Source: Nocardioides sp. Root240 (GTDB taxonomy: Bacteria > Actinomycetota > Actinomycetes > Propionibacteriales > Nocardioidaceae). Taken from it: a stretch of DNA of 64,000 bases. The DNA lies in contig NZ_LMIT01000009.1 in NCBI RefSeq assembly GCF_001428825.1, positions 348,599 through 412,598 on the forward strand. Reading direction: 5' to 3'. Below, in pieces: positions 26,911 to 36,644 of the stretch (the stretch's first letter is position 1; the number at the start of each line of letters is the position of its first letter). The notes under the pieces were generated by a model. That model was not told the origin of the DNA, searched no databases, and worked only from the letters and a program-made list of their open reading frames with translations. The position numbers and the translations under genes were made by a program.

Positions 26911-28158
26911 TCAGCTCTCCATCAACCTGAGCGCGACGGCCAGCGTCACGATGCCCGCTGACGTGGTGGGGTCCTGGCCTGTGAGTTGACCGACTCGCTT
27001 GATGCGGTAGGCGACGGTGTTGGGATTTACCATCAGGTCCTTGGCAGTCCGCGTCATGTTCATGTCGTTGGCCACGTACGAGCGCAGGGTATTCACGAGA
27101 TCGGCCTCGTGCTCGGCGTCGTATGCCAACAGTGGACCGAGGGCTTCTTCCAAGAGGTCCTCGGCGTAGTCGCTACGGACCAGGATGCGATCAAGGATGA
27201 CCTCGGAAAACAGAATCGCTCCGCCACGGGGACGCAGCGAAGCAGCAACGGCCGCCGCTTCCTGAGCCTCGCGGAAGGAGCGCTGGATTCCTGCGACTCC
27301 GTCGTGAGGGCGTCCGACCGACACCCGCCATTGCGGGTTCTCCTCGGCAATCTTGTGGGCAGTTGCGTGGAGGCGCTGCAGTTCGGCCGCGTTGCCGATT
27401 CGAACGAGGCAGATCACGTCGCCGTCGCGAACACCGAGTAGCACTTTCGCCTGCGGCGTCATGTTCTGTCGACAGGCTTGCAAGATCTTGATCGTCTCCG
27501 ACCGTGCCTGCTCAGGCGGGGTTTCACCGGGCTTGATGACGGCCACCGCCAGTTTGCTGTCGGATGTGGGGTTCAGGCGTGCGATCTCAACGCGCGCGCG
27601 ATCCGAGAGAACCTGTCCGAGCAGCAGGCTCTCGAGGAGGTCACTGCGCAGCACATCGCGGGCTCGATACGCACCCGCGGATTCCTCGGCGTAGACCTGC
27701 GCCAGGGTGATCGACACCCTGTCGACGTAGGAGAAGATGCGGCTGACCAGGCCCAGTGCCGCCTCGCGCATGACCGGGTCGTCACCCGCCTCGTCCAGCA
27801 CTGCTTGCCAGATCCGCGCGCCCCAGATGCGGTAGCTCTGAAGCAGTGAGGTGAGACTGACGTCCTGATGCACTCGTCGAGACGCGCTGCGCTGGATGTT
27901 TTCGAGGTGGCGAGATCCTTCCGGATCCTCGTCGAGCAGGCTCTCGAGCAGGTCGGTCACGGTCAGTAGAGCGGTCTCCATGACGTCACCAGAAACCGTG
28001 AGGGCTCCCAGGCTCCCGTAGTCAAGGACGTCGCTCTTGACGTCCGCGACGATGAGGTCAGCGAGATTACGACGTCGACGGAGAAGTCTCTCCACCAATA
28101 GCCGGCCGTCGGCGCTCACCGGCGCAGTCACCCGGGCTCCGCGGGCTGGGTCAATCAT
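26911..28158 (-). CDS. PucR-family (CdaR-like) transcriptional regulator
   Basis: About 415 residues from the ATG at 28158, selected for GGAGGGAGG just upstream. The N-terminal half is helical (RsbT-like sensor style), the middle resembles the degenerate GGDEF-type domain of CdaR regulators. The C-terminus carries PucR HTH_30: NDMNMTRTAKDLMVNPNTVA, then YRIKRVGQLTG. Such regulators control catabolic genes for purines, amines and acids. The divergent enoyl-CoA hydratase/MFS/Ccr operon and two inverted repeats in between make it the likely regulator of that operon. Confidence 0.88.
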   Translation of the reverse strand: MIDPARGARVTAPVSADGRLLVERLLRRRRNLADLIVADVKSDVLDYGSLGALTVSGDVMETALLTVTDLLESLLDEDPEGSRHLENIQRSASRRVHQDVSLTSLLQSYRIWGARIWQAVLDEAGDDPVMREAALGLVSRIFSYVDRVSITLAQVYAEESAGAYRARDVLRSDLLESLLLGQVLSDRARVEIARLNPTSDSKLAVAVIKPGETPPEQARSETIKILQACRQNMTPQAKVLLGVRDGDVICLVRIGNAAELQRLHATAHKIAEENPQWRVSVGRPHDGVAGIQRSFREAQEAAAVAASLRPRGGAILFSEVILDRILVRSDYAEDLLEEALGPLLAYDAEHEADLVNTLRSYVANDMNMTRTAKDLMVNPNTVAYRIKRVGQLTGQDPTTSAGIVTLAVALRLMES

Positions 28159-28205
28159 TCCGCACCTCCCTCCATCGATCAGCAGAACAGGCATTGAGGA
28201 AACCC

Positions 28206-28236
28206 CGAAGTTCGCCGAGAAAGTCTTCGAACTTCG
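28206..28236. promoter_or_regulatory. Inverted repeat 1, PucR / enoyl-CoA hydratase region
   Basis: CGAAGTTCG (28206-28214) and CGAACTTCG (28228-28236) form a perfect 9-bp inverted repeat with a 13-bp spacer, 48 bases upstream of the PucR start. Confidence 0.55.
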
Positions 28237-28243
28237 ACGAGAG

Positions 28244-28278
28244 ATCACATGGCGAGGGCGTCAATATCGCCATGTGAT
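28244..28278. promoter_or_regulatory. Inverted repeat 2, PucR / enoyl-CoA hydratase region
   Basis: ATCACATGGCGA (28244-28255) and TCGCCATGTGAT (28267-28278) form a perfect 12-bp inverted repeat with an 11-bp spacer. It is long for chance in a 233-bp divergent gap and probably is a regulator binding site. Confidence 0.65.
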
Positions 28279-28343
28279 GTTACCGCGTCGAGACGATCAC
28301 CTTGCGCCTTGTTCGAGGCAGACGTGATCCGCTTCGCCGCACC

Positions 28344-28366
28344 CCAGGGCCCATCGGGGGCCCTGG
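28344..28366 (+). promoter_or_regulatory. Leader hairpin before the enoyl-CoA hydratase gene
   Basis: CCAGGGCCC-ATCGG-GGGCCCTGG, a 9-bp GC-only stem with a 5-base loop, ends 25 bases before the ATG at 28392. It could be an attenuator or an mRNA-stabilising structure; no T-run follows. Confidence 0.4.
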
Positions 28367-28391
28367 CCAACTTGAGAGTTCTTGGACCAGC

Positions 28392-29249
28392 ATGACCGCG
28401 ACCGCACCCGCATCTGCAGCCACCGTCCTTGTGCGCAACGACGGTCCTGTTCGCATTCTGACCATCGACAACGCTCCAAAGCGCAACGCTTTCGATAGCA
28501 AGATGACTGCTCGCCTTCTCGACCTGCTGCACGAGGCGGACGCCGATTCGGCGGTCCGATGCATCGTCGTGACGGGTGCCGGAACCTCGTCGTTCTCCTC
28601 GGGGCACGATCTCGCAGAGGTCATGGAGAACCCCGAAACAGCTGGTGATCCTGTTGCCAACGCTGCTTTTACCACTCCGCCGCTTCTCGGAACCCCGGTC
28701 ATCGCGGCAGTCAACGGCAACGCCTACGCGGCTGGTTTCATCCTTGCTCTCAACTGCGACCTGCGGGTTGCCGGGAGCAACGCCCGGTTCTGTGCCGTTG
28801 GGGCCAAGATTGGCCTGGTCCCCGTCGGCGGGCAGCTCAGCCGACTGCTCAGCGTTGTGACCTACCCGACGGCATTCAAGATGTTGGCGACGGCGCAGCC
28901 CATCGACGCCCACGAGGCACTCGCCTCCCAGTTCGTCACCACCGTCTGTGAGCCCGCCGACACCCTTGACGAGGCAATTCGGCTCGCGAAACAGGTCGCG
29001 GAGGTGTCGCCAGCGGTGATCAGGGCCATCAAGACAGGGCTGAGGGCGACTATGTCTCACGGGCTCGACGCTGGCCTCACGCTCGAGCCGAAACTGGCCG
29101 GCGTTATTCGCGAGCTTCCCGATGGCGCAGAGGGCGTCGCTTCCTTTCTCGACAAACGGCCCGCCGCTTACCCCGACAGCCCCGAAGGCCTGCAGGACCA
29201 GCTTGACGAGGCTCTCTCGTCGCACTTGACGAGCATCACCAGAGGCTGA
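28392..29249 (+). CDS. Enoyl-CoA hydratase/isomerase (crotonase family)
   Basis: 285 residues from the ATG at 28392. Crotonase features: KRNAFDSKM near residue 30, the oxyanion-hole segment SSFSSGHDLAEV (~70), and VNGNAYAAGFILALNCDLRVAG (first part NGNAYAAGF, ~115) with the second oxyanion-hole Gly. The usual catalytic Glu positions near 140-160 hold ARFCAVGAKIGLVPVGG, so one Glu may be missing and the activity could be isomerase- or hydrolase-like. The gene ends 2 bp before the MFS gene. Confidence 0.85.
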   Translation: MTATAPASAATVLVRNDGPVRILTIDNAPKRNAFDSKMTARLLDLLHEADADSAVRCIVVTGAGTSSFSSGHDLAEVMENPETAGDPVANAAFTTPPLLGTPVIAAVNGNAYAAGFILALNCDLRVAGSNARFCAVGAKIGLVPVGGQLSRLLSVVTYPTAFKMLATAQPIDAHEALASQFVTTVCEPADTLDEAIRLAKQVAEVSPAVIRAIKTGLRATMSHGLDAGLTLEPKLAGVIRELPDGAEGVASFLDKRPAAYPDSPEGLQDQLDEALSSHLTSITRG

Positions 29250-29251
29250 CG

Positions 29252-30517
29252 GTGACGCCGCCGATCGCCAACGACTCAACCACGGGCGGGCACGTAGGAT
29301 TGTACGGCCTGCCGACGTCCTCGGTGACCAGTCGACCGATCACGGCGGTGGCGCTGATTGCGTTGAGCACGCTGTTGTCGATGAGCGCCTGGTTCTCCGC
29401 AACGTTCGTGGTCCCGCAGTTGAAGGACGACTGGGGTCTCGGTGCTGGCGGCACCTCGGCGCTCACAATCGCGGTCCAACTGGGATTCGTCGTCGGCGCG
29501 TTGGTGTCTGCCGCCACGGGCGTCGTCGACGCCATCCCCACTCGGACGCTGATCTCCGTCGGCGGCCTCGGCGCAGGTCTGTGCAACGCGGGCCTCCTGA
29601 TCTGCGACGGCCTTGCCTCGGCGTTGCCTCTGCGTGTCGCCACCGGAATGTTCCTTGCGGCCGTGTATCCGCCGGCGGTCAAGGAGGTGTCGACCTGGTT
29701 CCTCCGCGGACGAGGCAAGGCCCTGAGCGTCATGATCGGCGCCCTCACGCTGGGCTCGGCCCTACCGCACCTGGTGAGAGCCACGGGTGGTGGCGTCGAC
29801 TGGCGCCTGGTGATCGGAACCACCAGTGTGCTGGCCATCGCCGGTGGCCTCGTGGTGCTGCTCATTCGAGGCTCGGGACCCTATCCCTTCCCGCGTCGCC
29901 CTTTCAGCCTCGGCGGCGGGCTGAGGTCGATCCGCAACCGGGATGTGGCTCTGGCCAACGTCGGCTACGTCGGACACATGTGGGAGCTCTACGCCATGTG
30001 GGCGTTTGTAGGCTCCTTCATCGTGGCGCTGCCTGCCGTGGCATCTCGCTCCGACGCAGAGAGCTTCGGTGCTCTGCTCGCCTTCATCTGCATCGGCGTC
30101 GGCGCGGCCGGATGCCTGCTGGGAGGCGTGATGGGAGACAGATGGGGAAGACCGCGCGCTGCTCTGATCAGCCTCGTGTGCTCGGGCGGCTCGGCTCTGC
30201 TCCTGGCGGGGACCTACACCACGGCGCCGCTCGGGCTCGTCCTCGGTGTCTGCGCTTTCTGGGGGTTCTGGGTCATCGCCGACTCAGCCCAATTCTCCGC
30301 CATGGTCGCGGAGAGCGCGGACCCCGACTATGTCGGCGGCGCGATCTCCCTTCAGCTGGCTCTCGGCTACATCACGACGATGGTGACGTTGGCCGTCATC
30401 CCGCAATTGGTTGATCACTTCTCGTGGCGTACCGCCCTCATGGTCCTGGCCGTCGGCCCCGCTGTAGGGGCGGTGGCGATGGTTGTCGCCGATCGCGCCA
30501 GATCCGCGCGAGCCTGA
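29252..30517 (+). CDS. MFS transporter
   Basis: 421 residues from a GTG at 29252, with about twelve hydrophobic segments (for example ITAVALIALSTLLSMSAWF near the N-terminus). A cytoplasmic loop after TM6 carries RRPFSLGGGL, and a GDRWGRPRAALIS motif follows TM8. The family resembles nitrate/nitrite-like and organic-acid porters of the actinobacterial MFS. It directly follows the enoyl-CoA hydratase gene and precedes Ccr, so it likely moves the pathway substrate or a waste product. Direction cannot be read from sequence. Confidence 0.88.
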   Translation: MTPPIANDSTTGGHVGLYGLPTSSVTSRPITAVALIALSTLLSMSAWFSATFVVPQLKDDWGLGAGGTSALTIAVQLGFVVGALVSAATGVVDAIPTRTLISVGGLGAGLCNAGLLICDGLASALPLRVATGMFLAAVYPPAVKEVSTWFLRGRGKALSVMIGALTLGSALPHLVRATGGGVDWRLVIGTTSVLAIAGGLVVLLIRGSGPYPFPRRPFSLGGGLRSIRNRDVALANVGYVGHMWELYAMWAFVGSFIVALPAVASRSDAESFGALLAFICIGVGAAGCLLGGVMGDRWGRPRAALISLVCSGGSALLLAGTYTTAPLGLVLGVCAFWGFWVIADSAQFSAMVAESADPDYVGGAISLQLALGYITTMVTLAVIPQLVDHFSWRTALMVLAVGPAVGAVAMVVADRARSARA

Positions 30518-30670
30518 GTGTCGCGGCCCGTCCCCGGGCTTCGGGATTTTCGACACAGGTGCGGCGCAATGTCCTCGTCCTGCCCGTCGAACCGGGGCAC
30601 TCAGGGCCGACAAACTCGGACGGTCACAGTTCAGGACGCGCCCAGACGGTGCAGATGAGAGAGGTTCGAC

Positions 30671-31948
<1,278 letters not shown>

Positions 31949-32043
31949 CCCCTTGGCGAGTGGTGGCGGGTGCAGCCCCGGTCGTGGATTGCGGCTAAGG
32001 CGTCACCCGTCACTCCTTTTCTAGGTGTGACGGCCGCAATCAT

Positions 32044-32057
32044 GAGAGTATGCTCTC
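32044..32057. promoter_or_regulatory. Short palindrome upstream of the flavin reductase fusion gene
   Basis: GAGAG-TATG-CTCTC, 46 bases upstream of the ATG at 32103. It is a weak operator candidate because it is short. Confidence 0.35.
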
Positions 32058-32102
32058 AAACAAAGTGCACTCACGATTAACCGTTGCAGCGAGAGGGTCG
32101 TC

Positions 32103-33269
32103 ATGTTCGGAGACACGTCACAGGTCGACCCGGCACGCTTCCGAGAAGTGCTGGGGCAATACCCGACGGGAGTTGTCGTCGTGACCGCTGTCGACGCGGC
32201 GGGAGAGCCCATCGGGATGACCGTAGGATCGTTCACCTCGGTGTCCCTGGACCCGCCGTTGGTGGCCTTCTTGCCGAGCCAGTCGTCGTCGTCATGGCGA
32301 GCGCTCCGTGAGAGCGGGGATGCTTTCTGCATCAACGTTCTCGGGTCCGGTCAGGAGGACCTTTGCCGGGCCGTCGCGATGCGGAAGACCGACAAGTTCG
32401 CGGGGTTCGACCTGCGCGAGTCGCCAGCCGGCAACCCGGTGATCGACGGAGCGGTGGTCTGGATCGATTGCGTCACCGAACAGGTGTATCCGGGGGGTGA
32501 TCACGACATCGTCCTCGGTCGAGTCCTGGACCTGGACCACGGTTCCCCTGACCAGCCACTGCTGTTCTTCAGGGGAGGGTATGGGTCGTTCACCCCGCTC
32601 TCGCTGGCCTCGGGGGATACCGAACTGCTAAGCCATCTGGGCGAGATCGACCTGGGCCGTCCGCACATGGAGTCGCTGGCGAACGGGTTCGACACGGAGG
32701 TCACTGCGATCGTTCTGGTCAACGACGAGATGGTACTGGCGGCATCTGCCGGTCGGACCGACATCGCGGTCGCCCCGACCCGGGTCGGCCAACGGCTGCC
32801 ATTCATGCCTCCGATCGGAAGTTGCTTCGCGGCGTGGGGAGACTCTGCACTGAGGGAAGCGTGGGTCCGGTCCGTGGCTGATTCACTGGACAGCGAGCAG
32901 GTTGACGTCCTGCGCCGAGTCCCTGATCTCGTGCGCGAGCGGGGCTATGCCGTGGCGCTCGGGCACCAGGCTGGAGCACACCTGGAACTGGTCGCGACGC
33001 GGATCAATGCCGGCGACCCGGATGTCTCGACAACGTCCATGCGAGACGCGTTCTTCAAGGCGCTCGACCACTACAACCAACTCGGGGATCTCGACGATGT
33101 GGAGCTCCGGTCCTTGAGTGCGCCGGTGTTCGACGCCAACGGGCGAGTGGCGTACATGCTGACGATGTGGGGGAGGGGGGACCGCGTGACGTCAGACGAG
33201 CTGCGTGGCAGAGCCGATGCGCTCTGCGCGACCGCGGCAGCAGCCAGCAGGGCGATTCTCGACCGGTGA
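32103..33269 (+). CDS. Flavin reductase fused to an IclR-type effector-binding domain
   Basis: 388 residues with two domains. Residues ~8-165 are an HpaC/NtaB-type flavin reductase: GQYPTGVVVVTA, GMTVGSFTSVSLDPPLVAF and DAFCINVL. Residues ~175-388 resemble the ligand-binding half of IclR regulators: VGQRLPFMPPIGSCFAAWG, LVRERGYAVALG, LSAPVFDANGRVAYMLTMWG and a final Ala-rich helix. No HTH is present. The reductase would supply FMNH2 to the FMN monooxygenase at 43156-44529. The appended sensor domain suggests allosteric control by the aromatic or aliphatic substrate, similar in idea to the autoinhibitory C-terminal domain of the C1 reductase of p-hydroxyphenylacetate hydroxylase. The fusion is visible; its regulation is inferred. 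Confidence 0.88.
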   Translation: MFGDTSQVDPARFREVLGQYPTGVVVVTAVDAAGEPIGMTVGSFTSVSLDPPLVAFLPSQSSSSWRALRESGDAFCINVLGSGQEDLCRAVAMRKTDKFAGFDLRESPAGNPVIDGAVVWIDCVTEQVYPGGDHDIVLGRVLDLDHGSPDQPLLFFRGGYGSFTPLSLASGDTELLSHLGEIDLGRPHMESLANGFDTEVTAIVLVNDEMVLAASAGRTDIAVAPTRVGQRLPFMPPIGSCFAAWGDSALREAWVRSVADSLDSEQVDVLRRVPDLVRERGYAVALGHQAGAHLELVATRINAGDPDVSTTSMRDAFFKALDHYNQLGDLDDVELRSLSAPVFDANGRVAYMLTMWGRGDRVTSDELRGRADALCATAAAASRAILDR

Positions 33270-33461
33270 GTGCACCGCCCCGCTGACTTGCGCAAATCGA
33301 GAACATCGGCCGCGATCTTTGCGTCAGCGCTGTGTCGCCGGTCCGGCGACCGGGGTGATGATGCCGAGGATCGACCATCAGGGATCAGCCGATCGATCCC
33401 CCTTTCATCAGATCCACCACAGCCCGCTCACACGGCGGCGAGAGTTTGGAGCACAGACGTC

Positions 33462-34811
33462 ATGAGTGATGTTAAGTACGCCGTCATCGACCCGAGTGAT
33501 GGCAGGCTGGTGTCGGAGTACCCGACCCACACGGACGAGGAGATTTCCCGCGCTGTCGGCTCAGCGAACGAAGCATTTCGCTCTTGGGGCCGGCACGGAT
33601 CTGTGGTCGAGCGGGCGGAACTGCTGCGGAAGGTAGCGACGCTGCATGTTGAGCGCCGCGATCAGTTCGCCGCGATCATTTCCCGGGAGATGGGCAAGGC
33701 TGTCGAGAGCGCCCTGTTCGAGATCGATTTCAGCGCATCGATCTATGCCTACTACGCGGACAACGCAGCGGCGTTCCTGGCTGATCAGGACCTACCCTTG
33801 ATGGGCGGCGAAGGTACTGCGCTGCTGCGCCGCGAGCCGCTCGGTGTCCTCCTGGGAATCATGCCGTGGAACTTCCCGGCCTATCAGGTCGCTCGCTTCG
33901 CCGCCCCTCACCTGGCAGCGGGCAACACGGTCCTACTGAAACACGCCCCGCAATGCCCGGAGTCCGCCAGCTTCCTGGAGACAGTGTTCCGCGATGCCGG
34001 GTTCCCGCCTGGCGCCTACGTCAACGTCTACGCGACGAACGCCCAGGTCGAGACGATCATCGCCGACTCGCGGGTTCAGGGAGTTTCGCTGACCGGCTCG
34101 GAGCGCGCCGGCTCCGCAGTTGCAGAGATCGCCGGGCGACACCTCAAGAAGGTGGTCCTCGAGCTCGGGGGATCTGATCCGGTGATCGTGCTCAGCACCG
34201 ATGACATGGATGCCACGGTCGAGGACGCAGCCCAGGCCCGGGTGGCCGGCAACGCTGGGCAGGCCTGCAACGCTGGCAAGCGCGTCATCGTGCACGAGAG
34301 CATCTACGACGAGTTCGTCGAGAAGTTCACCGCGCGGATGGTTGGTGCCCCAGCGGTGCCGCTGTCGTCACAGGCAGCCGCTGAACGGCTTGAGCAGCAG
34401 GTGAACGATGCCGTCGCACAGGGGGCACAACTGGCTGCGGATAGCGAACGCCAGGGCGCTTGGTACCCCACCAGCGTGCTGACCGGGATCGAGGTCGGTT
34501 CCGCGACCTCCCAAGAAGAGCTGTTTGGTCCTGTCGCGATGGTGTTCAAGGTCGGCAGCGAAGACGAGGCCATTGTTGTGGCCAACGACACCCCTTACGG
34601 GCTGGGGTCGTATGTGTTCACGACTGATCGCGAGCAGGCTCGGCGCGTGGCCGAACAGATCGACGCCGGCATGGTCATCATCAACGGCGTCTACGCAACC
34701 GGAGCGGAGTTGCCGTTCGGAGGGGTGAAGCGGTCAGGCTACGGGCGTGAGCTCGGACCGCTGGGCATCGATGAGTTCGTCAACAAGAAGCTCATCCGAA
34801 CGGTGCGTTGA
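33462..34811 (+). CDS. NAD(P)-dependent aldehyde dehydrogenase (second copy)
   Basis: About 449 residues from the ATG at 33462 (MSDVKYAVIDP), with GGAG upstream; the frame is open back to 33270 but that leader is not protein-like. Motifs: MPWNFPAYQVARF, base Glu in LELGGSDPV, catalytic Cys in NAGQACNAGKRV, and FGGVKRSGYGREL. It belongs to the SSADH-like group but is clearly different from the ALDH at 17726. Two such enzymes suggest two aldehyde intermediates. It is preceded by the flavin reductase gene and followed by a strong hairpin. Confidence 0.9.
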   Translation: MSDVKYAVIDPSDGRLVSEYPTHTDEEISRAVGSANEAFRSWGRHGSVVERAELLRKVATLHVERRDQFAAIISREMGKAVESALFEIDFSASIYAYYADNAAAFLADQDLPLMGGEGTALLRREPLGVLLGIMPWNFPAYQVARFAAPHLAAGNTVLLKHAPQCPESASFLETVFRDAGFPPGAYVNVYATNAQVETIIADSRVQGVSLTGSERAGSAVAEIAGRHLKKVVLELGGSDPVIVLSTDDMDATVEDAAQARVAGNAGQACNAGKRVIVHESIYDEFVEKFTARMVGAPAVPLSSQAAAERLEQQVNDAVAQGAQLAADSERQGAWYPTSVLTGIEVGSATSQEELFGPVAMVFKVGSEDEAIVVANDTPYGLGSYVFTTDREQARRVAEQIDAGMVIINGVYATGAELPFGGVKRSGYGRELGPLGIDEFVNKKLIRTVR

Positions 34812-34865
34812 ACCTCGCGGCTAACAGCGCCGGCAATGAGGGGCCAATAGAAGTTCGCTGTGGAT

Positions 34866-34905
34866 AGGCCGACCGGGCCTGGGGGAACCCAAGCCCGGTC
34901 GGCCT
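34866..34905. terminator. Hairpin after the aldehyde dehydrogenase gene
   Basis: AGGCCGACCGGGC (34866-34878) pairs perfectly with GCCCGGTCGGCCT (34893-34905) across a 14-base loop. It lies between convergent transcription units and should terminate the + strand ALDH message and the minus strand microprotein operon. Confidence 0.75.
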
Positions 34906-35032
34906 ACTTCGTGTGCTCGGGCTTTCGTGGACTGCGGACCCATTCGATGATCTCGCGGACGACGACCGCTCCGAATGCGACTACGGAACGAACATCAAAC
35001 AGTCCGATCATTGGCTTGGGGTCTTCGCTCAT
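34904..35032 (-). CDS. 42-residue microprotein at the end of the importer operon
   Basis: ATG at 35032, stop at 34904-34906. The sequence has a short hydrophobic middle (GLFDVRSVVAFGAVVVREII) and a basic tail (VRSPRKPEHTK). It starts 9 bp after the stop of the 2Fe-2S-type protein gene on the same strand, and AGGGGTCAGAG precedes the ATG. I do not recognise a family. It could be a small membrane-associated or partner peptide. It is below usual gene-caller limits; the tight spacing is the main support. Confidence 0.45.
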   Translation of the reverse strand: MSEDPKPMIGLFDVRSVVAFGAVVVREIIEWVRSPRKPEHTK

Positions 35033-35041
35033 CTCTGACCC

Positions 35042-35431
35042 CTAGGGCACCAGGTCTGTGAAGGGTTCCGTGGCGATTGTCGCCAGGTCACTGGGCAGAT
35101 CGGCTCTTCCGGGCCCGCCGGCCTTGACCCAGCGGACGATTGAGGCGACTGTCAGCGAGTCCAGCACCCGACCGAGCCAGATTGGTCTTGCCCCGCATTC
35201 CACTCGTGCGGACTGGGTCGGCGAAACCACGACGACGTTGGATTCCCCGCACACCAGCAGGCAGTTGGTCACCCGCACGTCGGCGCTGTTGCCAAGACCG
35301 CGCATCAACTCGTCGAAATGCGCGGCGTGGTCGACGCCCGGATGGCGACCGGCATCACCGCAACAACACCCACGGCAGACCGTGACCAGACAACGGTCGC
35401 GATCCACCGCGGTTGACCTGTTGATGGTCAT
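35042..35431 (-). CDS. Thioredoxin-like [2Fe-2S] ferredoxin-domain protein
   Basis: 129 residues. The N-terminal VTVCRGCCCGDAGRHPGVDH (~17-36) and the mid-protein VTNCLLVCGESNVVVV (~54-69) give the C-x2-C...C-x3-C arrangement of thioredoxin-like 2Fe-2S proteins and DUF1636-type metal-binding proteins. RPIWLGRVLDSLTVASIVRWV is typical of the actinobacterial group. It starts in an ATGA overlap with the 44-residue gene upstream. A role in redox or metal handling for the neighbouring cobalt-type nitrile hydratase is possible but only inferred from location. Confidence 0.75.
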   Translation of the reverse strand: MTINRSTAVDRDRCLVTVCRGCCCGDAGRHPGVDHAAHFDELMRGLGNSADVRVTNCLLVCGESNVVVVSPTQSARVECGARPIWLGRVLDSLTVASIVRWVKAGGPGRADLPSDLATIATEPFTDLVP

Positions 35432-35562
35432 GCGCGGACGGCCGTCGGCGACGCGGGTTCGCGCCCGCGCGAAACAGGACGTGGGATTGGAACGCCGCGG
35501 ACGAGCCCGCTGGCGCCCCGCATGGCGGCGGAGTGCACTGCGGACGATGAGAGGTTGGTCAT
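35428..35562 (-). CDS. 44-residue peptide coupled to the 2Fe-2S-type gene
   Basis: ATG at 35562 (in-frame ATG also at 35583), GGAAGGG about ten bases upstream, and the stop overlaps the next start as ATGA. The composition is Ser/Arg/Pro-rich (NLSSSAVHSAAMRGASGLVR, then VPIPRPVSRGREP), without hydrophobic helix or Cys. It may be a leader-type peptide that only couples translation, or a small partner protein. I do not recognise it. Confidence 0.5.
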   Translation of the reverse strand: MTNLSSSAVHSAAMRGASGLVRGVPIPRPVSRGREPASPTAVRA

Positions 35563-35618
35563 GGTGAGTCGCCCTTCCGTCATGCCGGATCTTGTTCTGC
35601 GCGACAACGGGAGCGAAC

Positions 35619-36644
35619 TCAGGTCTGGCCGGCCCGTCGCCGGGCGATGGCAGTGGACAATGTCACCGCCACGAGCAGTGCTACTCCGTTGAATGTCGGC
35701 TCCACCCAGTCGGCGGTGCCTGCCAGGACAAGTCCGTTCACACTGATGGCGACGAACAGGACGCCGAGCAGCGTTCCCGGCACGTTGAACGTCCCCGGTC
35801 GGATCGCGGTTGCGCCCAGGAAGGCCGCCGACAGCGCCGCAAGGGTGAATCCGGGGCCAACCTGCGGGTTGGCCGTACCTGCTCGAGCGAGCAGGAGGAT
35901 GCCTGCGATCCCGGACAGGGCCCCAGACAGCACGAAACTGGAAAGGATCATGCGAGGCACGTTCAAGCCGACCAACCGGGCTGACGACGGGCTGGCACCG
36001 ACCGACGCCAGATAGCGCCCGTAGGGTGTGTGGCGCAACAGGTAGTAGACGAACAGCGCCACGATGGCGATCGCGTACACCGGCCGGGGAATTCCGAGCA
36101 GGTCTCCGGCCCCCAGGTTCGTCAAGCTCTCGGGAATGCCGACGCTGATGATCTGATTGTCCGTGTATAGACTGACGAGTCCGGCAACAAGCGTCGACGT
36201 ACCCAACGTCGCGATGAGCGCATTGACGCCGCGATAGGCAACGAGCCATCCGTTGAAGGCGCCGACGAGTGAGCCCGCAAGGACACCCGCAAGGACAGCG
36301 ACCGCCACGGGAAGGTCGTGCGTAGCAACGGCACTGGCGCCCACGATCGACGACAGGCCGATCACGGCACCCACCGACAAGTCGAACTGTCCGCAGGTGA
36401 GCGGCAAGATGGACGCCAATGCGGCAATCGCGATGACGGACTCGCCGCCCAGCACGTTCTTGATGTTCGCCACGGTGGGGAAGGTCTCCGCCGTCGAACT
36501 CATGTTTGCGAAGACCACGCAGAGCAAGATGAACATGCCAGCGAGGGCGTACTTCTCCAGCAGGACCGCTGGGTCCGGTCGGCCGCGCTTAGGCGACACC
36601 AGTGGTTCTGCGTGGTGGGCATCAGGTTGGGTCGTGGTGGTCAT
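35619..36644 (-). CDS. ABC transporter permease (ribose/RbsC type)
   Basis: 341 residues, eight to ten hydrophobic segments. Family landmarks: LTCGQFDLSVGAVIGLSSI (~83-101), NGWLVAYRGVNALIATLGT (~133), and GAGKTx-free C-terminal core GFTLAALSAAFLGATAI. This is the BPD_transp_2 permease of sugar-type importers, forming a homodimer in the membrane. The ATG overlaps the end of the ATPase gene by 4 bp, and the binding-protein gene heads the operon. Confidence 0.9.
   Translation of the reverse strand: MTTTTQPDAHHAEPLVSPKRGRPDPAVLLEKYALAGMFILLCVVFANMSSTAETFPTVANIKNVLGGESVIAIAALASILPLTCGQFDLSVGAVIGLSSIVGASAVATHDLPVAVAVLAGVLAGSLVGAFNGWLVAYRGVNALIATLGTSTLVAGLVSLYTDNQIISVGIPESLTNLGAGDLLGIPRPVYAIAIVALFVYYLLRHTPYGRYLASVGASPSSARLVGLNVPRMILSSFVLSGALSGIAGILLLARAGTANPQVGPGFTLAALSAAFLGATAIRPGTFNVPGTLLGVLFVAISVNGLVLAGTADWVEPTFNGVALLVAVTLSTAIARRRAGQT

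Noticed and set aside
35042..35562. A RiPP (modified peptide) cluster around the 44-residue peptide
   Set aside because: No radical SAM, YcaO, lanthipeptide or other modifying enzyme and no Cys/Thr-rich core; the peptide is simply coupled to a Cys-rich protein gene.
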